The translations under genes were made by a program, and so were the position numbers. From Streptomyces sp. NBC_01262 (GTDB lineage Bacteria > Actinomycetota > Actinomycetes > Streptomycetales > Streptomycetaceae): DNA of 64,000 nt. Below are positions 15,116 through 24,446 of this stretch, in pieces. Below the pieces are notes generated by a model. It saw nothing but the letters and a program-made list of their open reading frames with translations, did not search any database and was not told the origin of the DNA. Each line of letters begins with the position of its first letter. Position 1 is the stretch's first letter. The DNA is taken from assembly GCF_036226365.1 (NCBI RefSeq), contig NZ_CP108462.1, positions 4,896,501 through 4,960,500 of the forward strand, in the 5' to 3' direction.

Positions 15116-17644
15116 ATGACCCAGCTACCCGCCACCGCCGCCACGACGAGCCCGATCGCGACCACGGGCTTCTCCGCCCTGCTCCGCCTCGCCGTCCTGT
15201 GCGTCGATCCGGACGGCCACATCTCGTACTGGAACCGGGGCGCCGAGGAGCTGTTCGGCCACCGCTGGGAGGGCGTCTTCGGCCAGCGCGCCTCCGGTCT
15301 GCTGCCCCACCCCGCCGATCCGGCCGGTGAGCGCCAGGACACCCTCGACCTGCTCGACGACCTCACCCGCCCCGCCTGGGCCGGGGCACTGGCCGCCACC
15401 GACCGCGACGGCGCGGTACGGGACGCCCTGTGGTGGTCGTACCGGATCATGGAGCCCGCCGGGCGCAGCCTCCTGGTGATCGCGGCGAACGCCAAGCCGC
15501 TGCGCGCAGGGGCGCTGCGCATAGCGCTGGGCGACCGCATGCTGCCGTACACGGCCGCCGACGGCGTGAACGACGGGGCGCCCGAAAACGGCGTGCGCAT
15601 CGCGGCCCGGCTGGCCACGGTGTCCGACCCTGGGCATGCCGAACACCTGGGCGCCCGCCTGGGCTCCGTGCTTCCCCGGGTGAGCTCGGGGCGGCTGGAC
15701 CGGATCATGCGGCAGATCGTGCCGTACGGCTACCCCGTACTGGAAGTGGAGGGCACGGTTCCGCTGCCGGTGCTGCCGTACGAGCAGCAGGGCCGGCCCG
15801 GCGGCGGTCCGGCCGCCGGCCGCCCGGCCCGCGCCTCGGGACCGGCCGACCGCAAGGAACTGCTGCCCGCACAGAGCACGTATCCCGCACAGAGCACGTA
15901 TCCCGCACGCGGCACCTACGCCGCGCAGAGCGCGCAGGCCGCCCGGAGTGCGCACCCCGTCCCGACCCCCGGGCACACCCTCGACGAGCAGCTCGCCCTG
16001 CTCCGCGAGATCGGCACCAAGGTCGGCACCACCCTCGACCTGGACACCACGGCCCGGGAGCTGTGCGCGGTCACCGTCCCGCGCTTCGCCGACTACGCCG
16101 CGATCCTCATCGTCGACCAGCTCTTCTCCGACACCGAGCCGCCCAAGGACGACCGGCCGTCCGGCATGATCACCGCCCGCCGGGTCGCGGTCGCGCACAA
16201 CGGACAGCCCGGCGGCCCCTGGGACACCTCGCTGCCCGAGGGCGAGCTGATCCCGCTCGCCGCCAACGAGATCACCCCGCGCCTCGGCGATCCGTTCCTC
16301 ATCCCGGTGATAGACCCCGCGCTCGCCGAGGACATCGCCGCCGACCTCGGCGTCCCGGCACTCGGCCCGTTACTGCCCCACCACTCGATGGTCGTCGTCC
16401 CACTCACCGCGCGCGGCACCGTACTCGGCCGCATGTGCCTGGTACGCCGCCCCGGCCGCCGCCCCTTCGACGCCAAGGACGCCGAGACCGCCGGCGAGGT
16501 CGTCGCCCGCGGCGCCGTCCACCTGGACAACGCGCGCCTGCACCGCCTGGAGTCGCGTGCCGCCGCCACGCTCCAGCGCAGCATGATGCCGACCCGCCCG
16601 CCGAAGATCCCCGGCGTGCGCATCGCGCACCACTACCGCCCCGGCGACCGGCAGGCTCAGGTCGGCGGCGACTGGTTCGACGCGATCCAGCTCCCCGGCG
16701 GGCGCGTGGCGCTGATCGTCGGCGATGTCATGGGCCACGGCCTGCTCTCGGCAGCCGTGATGGGCCAGTTCCGTACGTCCGTGATCACGATGGCCGCCCT
16801 CGACCTGCCGCCCGCCCAGCTGCTGCGCCACCTGGACAACCTCGCCCACCGCCTGGGCGCCGAGCACCTCGCGACCTGCGTCTACGCGGTCTACGACCCG
16901 ATCCACCGGTCCCTCACCCTGGCCAACGCCGGCCACATCCCGCCCGTCCTTGCCCGCCACGACGGGCGCAGTGAGCTGCTGCAGATCCCCAAGGGCGCCC
17001 CGATCGGGGTGGGCGGCGTGCCGTTCGAGACGGTCGAGATCCCGGTGCCGGACGGCAGTTGGCTGGTGCTGTGCACCGACGGGCTGGTCGAGGTGCGCGG
17101 GCAGGGGATAGACGCGGGGCTGGCCGCCCTCTGCTCCAATGTCATCGAGCCGGACCAGACCCCCGAGGACGTCTGCGAGCAGATCCTCAGCAAGGTGCAC
17201 TACGACGACCGGGGCGACGATGTCGCGCTGCTGGTCGCCAACTTCCAGGGCATCCCGTCGGACGATGTCGCCGAGTGGAAGCTGGACATGGACCTGTCGC
17301 AGGTGCGCCGGGCCCGCGAGCTGACCCGCGACCAGCTCGCCGTATGGGGCCTGACCGGCAACATCAGCGAGCTCACCGAGCTGCTGGTCAGCGAGCTGGT
17401 GACCAACGCGCTGCGGGCCGCGTCCCACGAGGTGAGCCTGCGTCTGATGCGGGTGGGAAAGCTGCTGGTCGAGGTCACCGACGACGACCACAACCTCCCC
17501 CAGCTGCGGCGCGCGGACCCCAATGACGAGGAGGGCCGCGGCCTCACCCTCGTCAGCCACCTGTCGCGCCGCTGGGGCACCAGCCGCAAGGCGGTCGGCA
17601 AGGTCGTCTGGTTCGAACTCCCGCTCCCGAACCGACCGAGCTAG
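15116..17644 (+). CDS. PAS-GAF-SpoIIE phosphatase with RsbW-like ATPase domain
   Basis: An 842-aa signalling protein. Order: a PAS domain (LRLAVLCVDPDGHISYWNRG), a low-complexity linker with tandem repeats (residues about 251-275), a GAF domain (about 300-480), a PP2C/SpoIIE phosphatase domain (VGGDWFDAIQLPGGRVALIV, GDVMGHG and LCTDGLVEVRG), and a C-terminal HATPase_c domain (ELTELLVSELVTNALRAA). Proteins of this type both dephosphorylate and phosphorylate anti-anti-sigma factors. The ATG at 15116 is preceded by GGACGAG. The frame is open from 14975, but the PAS domain begins only after the chosen start. It converges with the HxlR gene with a 4-bp overlap. Confidence 0.88.
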   Translation: MTQLPATAATTSPIATTGFSALLRLAVLCVDPDGHISYWNRGAEELFGHRWEGVFGQRASGLLPHPADPAGERQDTLDLLDDLTRPAWAGALAATDRDGAVRDALWWSYRIMEPAGRSLLVIAANAKPLRAGALRIALGDRMLPYTAADGVNDGAPENGVRIAARLATVSDPGHAEHLGARLGSVLPRVSSGRLDRIMRQIVPYGYPVLEVEGTVPLPVLPYEQQGRPGGGPAAGRPARASGPADRKELLPAQSTYPAQSTYPARGTYAAQSAQAARSAHPVPTPGHTLDEQLALLREIGTKVGTTLDLDTTARELCAVTVPRFADYAAILIVDQLFSDTEPPKDDRPSGMITARRVAVAHNGQPGGPWDTSLPEGELIPLAANEITPRLGDPFLIPVIDPALAEDIAADLGVPALGPLLPHHSMVVVPLTARGTVLGRMCLVRRPGRRPFDAKDAETAGEVVARGAVHLDNARLHRLESRAAATLQRSMMPTRPPKIPGVRIAHHYRPGDRQAQVGGDWFDAIQLPGGRVALIVGDVMGHGLLSAAVMGQFRTSVITMAALDLPPAQLLRHLDNLAHRLGAEHLATCVYAVYDPIHRSLTLANAGHIPPVLARHDGRSELLQIPKGAPIGVGGVPFETVEIPVPDGSWLVLCTDGLVEVRGQGIDAGLAALCSNVIEPDQTPEDVCEQILSKVHYDDRGDDVALLVANFQGIPSDDVAEWKLDMDLSQVRRARELTRDQLAVWGLTGNISELTELLVSELVTNALRAASHEVSLRLMRVGKLLVEVTDDDHNLPQLRRADPNDEEGRGLTLVSHLSRRWGTSRKAVGKVVWFELPLPNRPS
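15866..15919 (+). repeat. 18-bp tandem repeat inside the phosphatase gene
   Basis: Two exact copies of CCCGCACAGAGCACGTAT (15866-15883 and 15884-15901) are followed by a diverged third copy and a fainter fourth. They encode the repeated hexapeptide PAQSTY in the PAS-GAF linker. In-frame repeat number could vary without breaking the gene. Confidence 0.8.
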
Positions 17645-18048
17645 CCGAGTCGGACAGCCTCGCCCGTAATGGCTTCCTTGGCCTCCCGGACCCCGGCGCA
17701 GGGGGAGTCGCCCGGCAGATACGCCTCCGCCCACTGCCCCAGAGCCTGCAGCACCGGCCCCAGCGCCCGCCCCGCCTCCGTGAGCCGGTAGCTGACCCGC
17801 AGCGGCGGACCGGCCTCGACCTCCCGGGTCAGCAGTCCGGCCTCGGCCAGCTCGGTGAGCCGGTCCGAGAGCATGCGCTCACTGATCCTCGGAATGGCGC
17901 GGCGCAGCTCCGAGAAGTAGACCGCGCGCTGTGTGAGGACCGCCACGATCAGGCCGGTCCAGCGCTTGCCGAGCAGCTCGAAAACCCGTGTGAGGGCCAC
18001 ATCGACCCCGATACACGGCTCCACCGCTTCTTCCCGCCGCTGTGCCAT
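17641..18048 (-). CDS. HxlR family transcriptional regulator
   Basis: A 135-aa winged-helix regulator of HxlR type: FELLGKRWTGLIVAVL, then FSELRRAIPRISERMLSDRL and RVSYRLTEAGRALGPVLQAL. An early cysteine (EPCIGVDV) may sense redox or electrophiles, as in several HxlR proteins. It is divergent from the azoreductase gene across about 100 bp, which suggests that it controls it. Confidence 0.9.
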   Translation of the reverse strand: MAQRREEAVEPCIGVDVALTRVFELLGKRWTGLIVAVLTQRAVYFSELRRAIPRISERMLSDRLTELAEAGLLTREVEAGPPLRVSYRLTEAGRALGPVLQALGQWAEAYLPGDSPCAGVREAKEAITGEAVRLG

Positions 18049-18149
18049 GCGCCAAGAGTACTGCCCTTGCCTCGCAAGGCTGCAGAAAAGTAAGCTCCTG
18101 TGGTACCAATAGCTACGTACTAATATTCATCCGGATCGGAGACACCCCC

Positions 18150-18764
18150 ATGCCCACGCTGCTGCACATCGACTCCTCCATCTGGCCCGCCGAGGGCTCC
18201 ACTTCCAAGGACGTGGCGGCCACCTTCCGCAAGGAGTGGGAGGCCCAGCACCCCGGCGGCACCGTCGTCTACCGCGACCTGGCCACCGACCCGATTCCGC
18301 ACCTCGACGCGGCCGGCTACCTCGGCGGCGCCGAGCACCCGCTCCGCGACACCCTGGCCACCGAGCTGGAGCAGGCCGACGCGGTGCTGATCAGCGCCCC
18401 GATGTACAACTTCTCGATCCCCTCCACCCTGAAGGCGTGGCTGGACCAGGTCATCATTCTCGGCCGCACCGCCGGTGAGACCCCGTCCGCCGCGGGCACC
18501 CCGGTCGTCATCGTGGCCAGCCGTGGCGGCGGCTACGGCCCCGGCACCCCGCGCGAGGAATTCGAGTTCGTCACGACCTACCTGGAGAAGGTCTTCGCCG
18601 GCCAGCTCGGCATCACCGACGTCGAGTTCGTCGTCCCCGAGCTCACCCTGGCCCGCGTCGTGCCCGCCATGGCCCAGCTGATCGACCTCGCCGACGCCTC
18701 GAAGGCGAAGGCCCACGACGAAGCCGCCGCCAAGGCCAAGACGCTCGCCACGAAGGTCGCCTGA
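18150..18764 (+). CDS. azoR: FMN-dependent NADH-azoreductase / quinone reductase
   Basis: A 204-aa flavodoxin-fold NAD(P)H oxidoreductase of the AzoR type, reducing quinones and azo compounds. The N-terminal phosphate loop is LLHIDSSIWPAEGSTSKDVA, the flavin region is SAPMYNFSIPSTLKAWLDQV, and VASRGGGYGPGTPREE follows. The ATG at 18150 was chosen over the open frame from 18042 because the conserved strand MPTLLHIDSS begins there. The divergent HxlR regulator and the following terminator make it a single-gene unit. Confidence 0.87.
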   Translation: MPTLLHIDSSIWPAEGSTSKDVAATFRKEWEAQHPGGTVVYRDLATDPIPHLDAAGYLGGAEHPLRDTLATELEQADAVLISAPMYNFSIPSTLKAWLDQVIILGRTAGETPSAAGTPVVIVASRGGGYGPGTPREEFEFVTTYLEKVFAGQLGITDVEFVVPELTLARVVPAMAQLIDLADASKAKAHDEAAAKAKTLATKVA

Positions 18765-18779
18765 ACGAAGCCCACACAG

Positions 18780-18815
18780 AAGGCCCCGCCTCCACAGATC
18801 GGACGGCGGGGCCTT
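18780..18815 (+). terminator. Rho-independent-type hairpin after azoR
   Basis: AAGGCCCCGCC and GGCGGGGCCTT form a perfect 11-bp stem with a 14-nt loop, 16 bp after the azoR stop. Confidence 0.8.
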
Positions 18816-18920
18816 CCGTCTGCCTTTAGCCAGACTTTGCGTTTCCCGGGAAGAAAGACGGGCGACAAACTAGTTGCCTTGGATTACTAAATAGGGCGAA
18901 TTCCCGGGGGGACCCTCCGC

Positions 18921-20417
18921 ATGACCAGTTCCACCGACCTCGCGCACGACCGACGGCGGGGCAGCGCGATCGTCGTCGTGCTCTCGCTCGCCGGCATCGT
19001 CGTCGCCGTGATGCAGACGCTCGTCGTACCGCTCATATCCGAGCTGCCGGCCCTTCTGCACTCCTCCGCCTCCGACGCCTCCTGGGTGATCACCGCGACC
19101 CTGCTGGCCGGCGCCGTCGCCACCCCCGTCATGGGCCGCCTCGGCGACATGTACGGCAAGCGGCGGATCCTCTTCCTCAGCCTCGGCCTGCTGGTGGCCG
19201 GCTCGGCGCTGTGCGCCTTCACCTCGTCCCTCGTACCGATGGTGATCGGCCGGGCGCTGCAGGGCGGCGCCATGGGCGTCATCCCGCTGGGCATCAGCAT
19301 CATGCGCGACGAGCTGCCGCGTGAGCGGATGGGCTCCGCGATGGCCCTGATGAGCTCCTCGCTCGGCATCGGCGGCGCGCTCGGCCTGCCCGGCGCGGCC
19401 CTCGTCGCGCAGCACTGGAACTGGCACAGCCTGTTCCTGGTCTCCGGCGGCCTCGGCATCGCCGCGATCGCGCTGATCGCCGTCTTCGTCCCCGAGTCGC
19501 CCGTGCGCACGCCGGGCCGCTTCGACGTCCCGGGCGCGATCGGGCTCAGCGCGGGCCTGATCTGCCTGCTGCTCCCGATCACCAAGGGCGCCGACTGGGG
19601 CTGGGGCAGCGGCACCACCCTCGGGCTGTTCGCCGCCGCCGTCGTGATCCTGCTCGGCTGGGGCGCCTTCGAACTGCGCACCGCCGAGCCGCTGGTCGAC
19701 CTGCGCACCACCGCCCGCCCCCAGGTGCTGCTCACCAACCTCGCCACGGTCATGGTCGGCTTCACGCTCTACGCCCAGATGCTGGCCCTGCCGCAGATCC
19801 TCGAACTGCCCGAGGCGACCGGCTACGGCCTCGGCCTGTCGATGGTCAAGGCCGGTCTGTGCCTGGCCCCCGGCGGTCTGGTCATGATCCTGATCTCGCC
19901 GGTCTCGGCCCGTATCACCGCCGCCAAGGGCCCCAAGGTCTCGCTGCTGATCGGCATCGCCGTCTCAGCCGCCGGCTACGCGCTGGGCACCGCGCTGCTC
20001 CACGCCGTCTGGCAGCTCATCGTCGTCGGCCTGGTCATCGGCACCGGCGTCGCCTTCGCCTACGCGGCCATGCCCGCCCTCATCATGGGCGCGGTCCCGC
20101 CCTCGGAGACGGCCGCGGCCAACGGCCTCAACACCCTCATGCGGTCGATCGGCACCTCGACCTCCAGCGCGGTGGTCGGCGTCGTCCTGGCCCACATGAC
20201 GCAGCCCCTGGGCACCGCCGTCGTCCCCTCGCTGGACGGCTTCCGGACCGCCTTCGTCATCGCCGCCTCGGCCGGAGTGGTCGCCCTGGCCATCGGCGCC
20301 TTCATCCCGGGCAAGGCGAAGGGCCGTACGGCGGTCACCGCCGCACGGCCCCAGGCTGCCGGAACCAAGGCGTCAGAGGTTGACGCCGAAGTCCTGAGCG
20401 ATGCCCCGCAGACCTGA
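18921..20417 (+). CDS. MFS transporter, DHA2-like drug exporter
   Basis: A 498-aa membrane protein with about 14 predicted transmembrane helices. Motif A (GRLGDMYGKRRILFL) follows helix 2, and motif C-like glycines (LGIGGALGLPGAALV) lie in helix 5, typical of drug/proton antiporters. The substrate is unknown. The C-terminal tail crosses 45 bp into the convergent TerD gene. The gap before it contains an AT-rich stretch (TTGGATTACTAAATAGGG, 18878-18895) that probably holds the promoter and a regulator site. No linked regulator gene is obvious. Confidence 0.85.
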   Translation: MTSSTDLAHDRRRGSAIVVVLSLAGIVVAVMQTLVVPLISELPALLHSSASDASWVITATLLAGAVATPVMGRLGDMYGKRRILFLSLGLLVAGSALCAFTSSLVPMVIGRALQGGAMGVIPLGISIMRDELPRERMGSAMALMSSSLGIGGALGLPGAALVAQHWNWHSLFLVSGGLGIAAIALIAVFVPESPVRTPGRFDVPGAIGLSAGLICLLLPITKGADWGWGSGTTLGLFAAAVVILLGWGAFELRTAEPLVDLRTTARPQVLLTNLATVMVGFTLYAQMLALPQILELPEATGYGLGLSMVKAGLCLAPGGLVMILISPVSARITAAKGPKVSLLIGIAVSAAGYALGTALLHAVWQLIVVGLVIGTGVAFAYAAMPALIMGAVPPSETAAANGLNTLMRSIGTSTSSAVVGVVLAHMTQPLGTAVVPSLDGFRTAFVIAASAGVVALAIGAFIPGKAKGRTAVTAARPQAAGTKASEVDAEVLSDAPQT

Positions 20418-20948
20418 CGCGTAGCCCTGCCCGACGGCGCGGAACTTCCACTCCGCGCCGTTGCGGTACAGCTCGCCGAAGACCATCGCGGTCTCGGTCG
20501 AGGCGTCCTCGGTGAGGTCGTAGCGGGCGAGCTCGTTGTTGTCGGCCTGGTTCACGACGCGGATGAAGGCGTTGCGGACCTGGCCGAAGCTCTGCGAACG
20601 GCCTTCGCCGTCGTAGATCGACACCGGGAAGACGATCTTGGCGACCTCGGCCGGGACCGTCGTCAGGCTGACCTTCACCTGCTCGTCGTCGCCCTCGCCC
20701 TCGCCGGTGATGTTGTCGCCGGTGTGCTCGACCGAGCCCTCGGGGCTCTTGAGGTTGTTGAAGAAGACGAAGTGCTTGTCCGAGACGACCTTGCCGCTCT
20801 CGTCGACCAGCAGCGCGCTCGCGTCCAGGTCGAAGTCCGTGCCCGTGGTCGTGCGCACGTCCCAGCCCAGACCGACGGTGACCGCGGTCAGTCCCGGGGC
20901 CTCCTTGGTCAGCGAGACATTGCCGCCCTTGGAAAGGCTGACTCCCAT
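20373..20948 (-). CDS. TerD family calcium-binding stress protein
   Basis: A 191-aa TerD/TerE protein of typical size: MGVSLSKGGNVSLTKEAPGL, the acidic calcium site GTDFDLDASALLVDESGKV, and RYDLTEDASTETAMVFGELY. The family is linked to tellurite resistance, phage inhibition and general stress, and Streptomyces carries many copies. It stands alone, without other ter genes nearby. A GGGAG site precedes the ATG. Confidence 0.92.
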   Translation of the reverse strand: MGVSLSKGGNVSLTKEAPGLTAVTVGLGWDVRTTTGTDFDLDASALLVDESGKVVSDKHFVFFNNLKSPEGSVEHTGDNITGEGEGDDEQVKVSLTTVPAEVAKIVFPVSIYDGEGRSQSFGQVRNAFIRVVNQADNNELARYDLTEDASTETAMVFGELYRNGAEWKFRAVGQGYASGLRGIAQDFGVNL

Positions 20949-21097
20949 GGATCTCCCTGCTCAATCCGGCGCGGGCCGCGCCCCTTGACGATTCCTTTAC
21001 TGACCTTGCCCAATTGACCCAACGCGCACGTACCCGCCCCGGTTCCCGGCCATGCCTGCGCTCACCCGCGTGCCGCAAAAGCCCTGCGAAAGCCCCG

Positions 21098-22351
21098 CTA
21101 CGACGGCGCGCGCAGCGCGTCCACCGGCTCCATACGCGCCGCGCGCAGCGACGGGTAGAGGCCGGCGACCAGGCCGACGAGTGCTCCGGCGAGCGGCGCG
21201 CCCAGCGCCAGGCGCAGGTCGAGCACCGGAGTCCACTCCTTGACGGCGGCTACGCACACCACAACGGCGATGCCCAGGGCCGCGCCGACGATGCCGCCGA
21301 GCAGGCCGATGGTCGTCGACTCCAGCAGGAACTGCCCGGCGACCTGGCGCCGTGAGGCGCCCAGCGCGCGCCGCAGCCCGATCTCCCCGACCCGTTCCAT
21401 CACCGTCACCAGCGTCACGTTGGCGATGCCGATCGCGCCCACCACGAGCGAGACCAGGCCGAGGACGAGGAACAGCCCGTTGACGTCGTTCTGGACACCG
21501 CTCCGGGCCTTGGACAGGTCGACGGGCGCCAGGACGGTGAGCGCGTCCTCGTGGCCGGGCGCCAGGGCGATCGGCGCCTGGCGCGCCACCTGCTTCGCCG
21601 CCCCGAGCACGGTGTTGACCAGTACCCGGGTGACGTCCCGCAGGCCCAGACGGTCCGCGGCAGTGGTCGGCGGGAGCATCACGGCGGTGGACAGCCGCTG
21701 CTCGCGCTGTATCCCGCCGAGGATGCCGATGACGGTGTACGACTGGCCCCTGAAGAAGACCGCAGGGGCGTCCTCCACCCGGTGGATGCCCAGCAGTTGC
21801 GCCGCCTGGTCGCCGAGCACCGCCACCTGGCTGTGCCGGGCCACGTCGCCGGCGTCGTAGAAGCGCCCGGCGGTGACGGTGCCGCGTACGGCGGTGGCCA
21901 GGTCGGCGGAGGCGGCGACCACCGCGAGGCTCTGGCCCGAGGTGTCGCCGGGCGCCTTGACGTCGTTGGAGCGCACCTGGACGGCGTCGGTCGCGGCGGA
22001 GTCCGCCAGGGCCGCGGCCGACTCGACGCCGGCCAGCCGGCGTACCGCGTCGGTGCCCGACCAGCCCACCAGGGGGCCGGTGTCGCCGCCGGGCGGTGCG
22101 GCCGGCACCGTCACGGTGACCGAGGTCGCGGTGAGCGCGTCGAACCGGCCGACGATCTGGTTGCCGGCGGTGGTGGCCACCCCGATGGTGATGACGAGCG
22201 TGGTGATGCCCAGCACCGTGCCCAGCGTGGTCAGCGCGGACCGTACGGGCCGGGCCAGGACCCCCGCGAGGGCCTCGGTCCACAGATCCCGGGGATCCAT
22301 CCAGGGGCGCTCGCCATACGCCTCGCGTACGGGCTTCGCTGCGCGCTTCAC
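21098..22351 (-). CDS. MacB-like ABC transporter permease
   Basis: A 417-aa FtsX/MacB-type permease with one N-terminal membrane helix (VRSALTTLGTVLGITTLVIT), a large extracytoplasmic MacB-PCD domain (about residues 50-285), and three C-terminal helices (including LVLGLVSLVVGAIGIANVTL). ERVGEIGLRRALGASRRQV is the cytoplasmic coupling motif. The GTG at 22351 overlaps the ATPase stop by GTGA. The longer frame to 22459 lies inside that gene. It is the last gene of a four-gene exporter operon, probably for a peptide or lipid-like toxic compound. Confidence 0.9.
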   Translation of the reverse strand: MKRAAKPVREAYGERPWMDPRDLWTEALAGVLARPVRSALTTLGTVLGITTLVITIGVATTAGNQIVGRFDALTATSVTVTVPAAPPGGDTGPLVGWSGTDAVRRLAGVESAAALADSAATDAVQVRSNDVKAPGDTSGQSLAVVAASADLATAVRGTVTAGRFYDAGDVARHSQVAVLGDQAAQLLGIHRVEDAPAVFFRGQSYTVIGILGGIQREQRLSTAVMLPPTTAADRLGLRDVTRVLVNTVLGAAKQVARQAPIALAPGHEDALTVLAPVDLSKARSGVQNDVNGLFLVLGLVSLVVGAIGIANVTLVTVMERVGEIGLRRALGASRRQVAGQFLLESTTIGLLGGIVGAALGIAVVVCVAAVKEWTPVLDLRLALGAPLAGALVGLVAGLYPSLRAARMEPVDALRAPS

Positions 22352-23034
22352 GAGGTCTCCAGGGCGAGGCTGCCGTCGGTGATGCGGACGCGCAGCCCGG
22401 CGCGGCGGCTGACCGCCTCGTCGTGGGTGATCAGCACCAGGGTCATGCCCTGCGCGCACAGGTCGTCGAAGAGCTCCAGCACCGAGAGCGTGTTCTCGCT
22501 GTCCAGGTTGCCGGTCGGCTCGTCGCAGAGCAGCAGTGCCGGGTCGCTGATCAGCGCCCGCGCGATGGCGACGCGCTGCCGCTCCCCACCGGACAGACGG
22601 TCGGGCCTGAATCCCGACCGGTGCCCCAGCCCCACCCGCTCCAGCGCCTCGCGGGCGCGGGCAAGCCGACTGCCCCGCCCGCGCCCGGGGCGCGGCCTGC
22701 GGTACGCCTCCGCCAGCATGACGTTCTCGTCCACCGTCCGGTACGGCAGGAGGTGGAAGGCCTGGAAGACGAAGCCGATCCGGCTGCCGCGCAGCGCGGT
22801 GCGCTCCCGGTCGCCGAGCCCGGTGGTCTCCACCCCGTCCAGCCGGTACGAGCCGGCGGTGGGCCGGTCGAGCAGGCCGAGCGTGTTGAGCAGCGTCGAC
22901 TTGCCCGATCCGGACGGCCCTACGATCGAAAGGTGTTCGCCGCGCCGGACCGTCAGATTCACTTCCCGTAGTGCGCGCACGGGCGGCTGGGAATCGAAGG
23001 TCCGCTCCACACCGGTGAGTTCGATGACCGTCAC
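22348..23034 (-). CDS. MacB/LolD-type ABC transporter ATPase
   Basis: A 228-aa ATP-binding subunit. Walker A is GPSGSGKST (residues about 39-47), the signature is RLSGGERQRVAIARAL, Walker B is LLLCDEPTGNLD, and the switch His is in LVLITHDE. The GTG start shares GTGA with the adaptor gene upstream and its stop shares GTGA with the permease downstream, so the three are translationally coupled. Confidence 0.95.
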   Translation of the reverse strand: MTVIELTGVERTFDSQPPVRALREVNLTVRRGEHLSIVGPSGSGKSTLLNTLGLLDRPTAGSYRLDGVETTGLGDRERTALRGSRIGFVFQAFHLLPYRTVDENVMLAEAYRRPRPGRGRGSRLARAREALERVGLGHRSGFRPDRLSGGERQRVAIARALISDPALLLCDEPTGNLDSENTLSVLELFDDLCAQGMTLVLITHDEAVSRRAGLRVRITDGSLALETS

Positions 23035-24446
23035 TTGCCCACCACCACCCGGTCGCCCTGCTTCAGCGTGCCGCCGGCCGGCTTGACCTCGACCAGTCCG
23101 GCGGCGGAGAGCCCGACGGTGACGTGTACGTCGGTGAGCCCGCCCGCGCGCTGGACCTGTACCCGGGCCTGTCCGTCGGACGAGGTGTGAATCGCGGCCA
23201 GCGGGACGGTCAGGACCTCGCCGTCGGACGCGCCGACCTTGATGGTCACCTTCACCGACGCCTCGGCCTCACCGGCCAGCTGTCCCGGATCCGCTATGGA
23301 GATCCGCAGCTGGACGGGAGCCGACGAGTCGGTGGTCGTGGCGTCGGCGCTCTCGGTGGCCTCGACAGTCCCCTCGGCCGCGCTGTCGCCGTCACCCGTC
23401 GTCGCCGCCGACGTGGCGTCGGCCCCGAGCGCGGACACCGTGCCCTGCGCCTTCTTGCCGTCGTCCGTGAGCACCTCGGCGGCCATGCCGTGCCTGAGCA
23501 GTTCGGCGTCCGTGGCGGGGACCACGGCTTCCACCACGAGGTCGGAACTGGTCACGGTGCCGATCTGGCCGGACACCGCGTCCCCCGCCTTCACGGTCAC
23601 CTTGTCCAGCCGCACCGGCAGCTTCGGGAAGAAGACGACCTCGCCGGCCGGGACCTTCGTCCCGTAGGAGGCCTTGAAGGTGCTGAGGGCGGCGTTCGCC
23701 AGGTCCAGGGACTTCTTCGCGGAGCCGAGCTGGATCTCCTTGATCTGCTTGTCGGTGCTCGACTCCGGGGACGGCGAGCTGCCGCCGCCACTCGCACCGC
23801 TCGCGCCCATGGTGAGGAGCGCCTCCTGGGCGGCCGAGACCGCCTGCTCCAGCGATCCGAGCTGCTGCTGGTCGTCCGGGCTCGGCTGCTGCGCCTCGTA
23901 ACCCTTGTTCCGGTACCAGTCGGTGACGGCCGCGGCGGTGCCCTGACGGAAGGTGCCGCTGATCGATCCCGGGTCCGACCCGAGCCGCCGCAGGGCCTTC
24001 TGGAGCTGCGTCACATCATCGCCGGAGGCGCCCGGGCCCAGCGCCCGGTACATCGGTACGGCACCGCGCAGCGCGAACACCGGGCGCCCGTTGACCGTCA
24101 TCAGTACGTCGCCCTCCTTGACCACCGTGCCGGCGACCGGCGCCCTGGTGACCCGCTGCTCCGCCCCCTGGTCGCCGGCGGCGGCCGCGGTACCGGTGCC
24201 GACGGAGCCGGCCAGCGACAGCGGCTTCGGCGAGGCGAACTCCACCGAGCCGTTCGCCACCACGGTCGCGGTGAGGGACTGCCGTCCGACCGCCACGGTC
24301 ACCGGCCCGGCCTCCGGCGCGGTGTGCGCGGCGGCGGCGTCGGCGGGGGAGTGCACCTGCGCACCGGCGAACCAGCCGCCCGCGCCGACCAGGACCACCG
24401 CGCCGACCAGGGCGCCCAGCCGCTCGCGGCTGCTGAGGCGCTTCAC
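23031..24446 (-). CDS. Membrane-fusion (MacA/HlyD-like) adaptor with a peptidoglycan-binding domain
   Basis: A 471-aa exported adaptor. An N-terminal membrane anchor (LGALVGAVVLVGAGGWFAGA) is followed by a barrel/lipoyl region, then a peptidoglycan-binding-like helical domain inserted at residues about 137-175 (DDVTQLQKALRRLGSDPGSI, then FRQGTAAAVTDWY), a helical hairpin, and C-terminal beta domains ending in KPAGGTLKQGDRVVVGK. In Gram-positive bacteria such adaptors connect a MacB-like transporter to the cell wall. It is coupled on both sides by GTGA overlaps. Confidence 0.87.
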   Translation of the reverse strand: MKRLSSRERLGALVGAVVLVGAGGWFAGAQVHSPADAAAAHTAPEAGPVTVAVGRQSLTATVVANGSVEFASPKPLSLAGSVGTGTAAAAGDQGAEQRVTRAPVAGTVVKEGDVLMTVNGRPVFALRGAVPMYRALGPGASGDDVTQLQKALRRLGSDPGSISGTFRQGTAAAVTDWYRNKGYEAQQPSPDDQQQLGSLEQAVSAAQEALLTMGASGASGGGSSPSPESSTDKQIKEIQLGSAKKSLDLANAALSTFKASYGTKVPAGEVVFFPKLPVRLDKVTVKAGDAVSGQIGTVTSSDLVVEAVVPATDAELLRHGMAAEVLTDDGKKAQGTVSALGADATSAATTGDGDSAAEGTVEATESADATTTDSSAPVQLRISIADPGQLAGEAEASVKVTIKVGASDGEVLTVPLAAIHTSSDGQARVQVQRAGGLTDVHVTVGLSAAGLVEVKPAGGTLKQGDRVVVGK

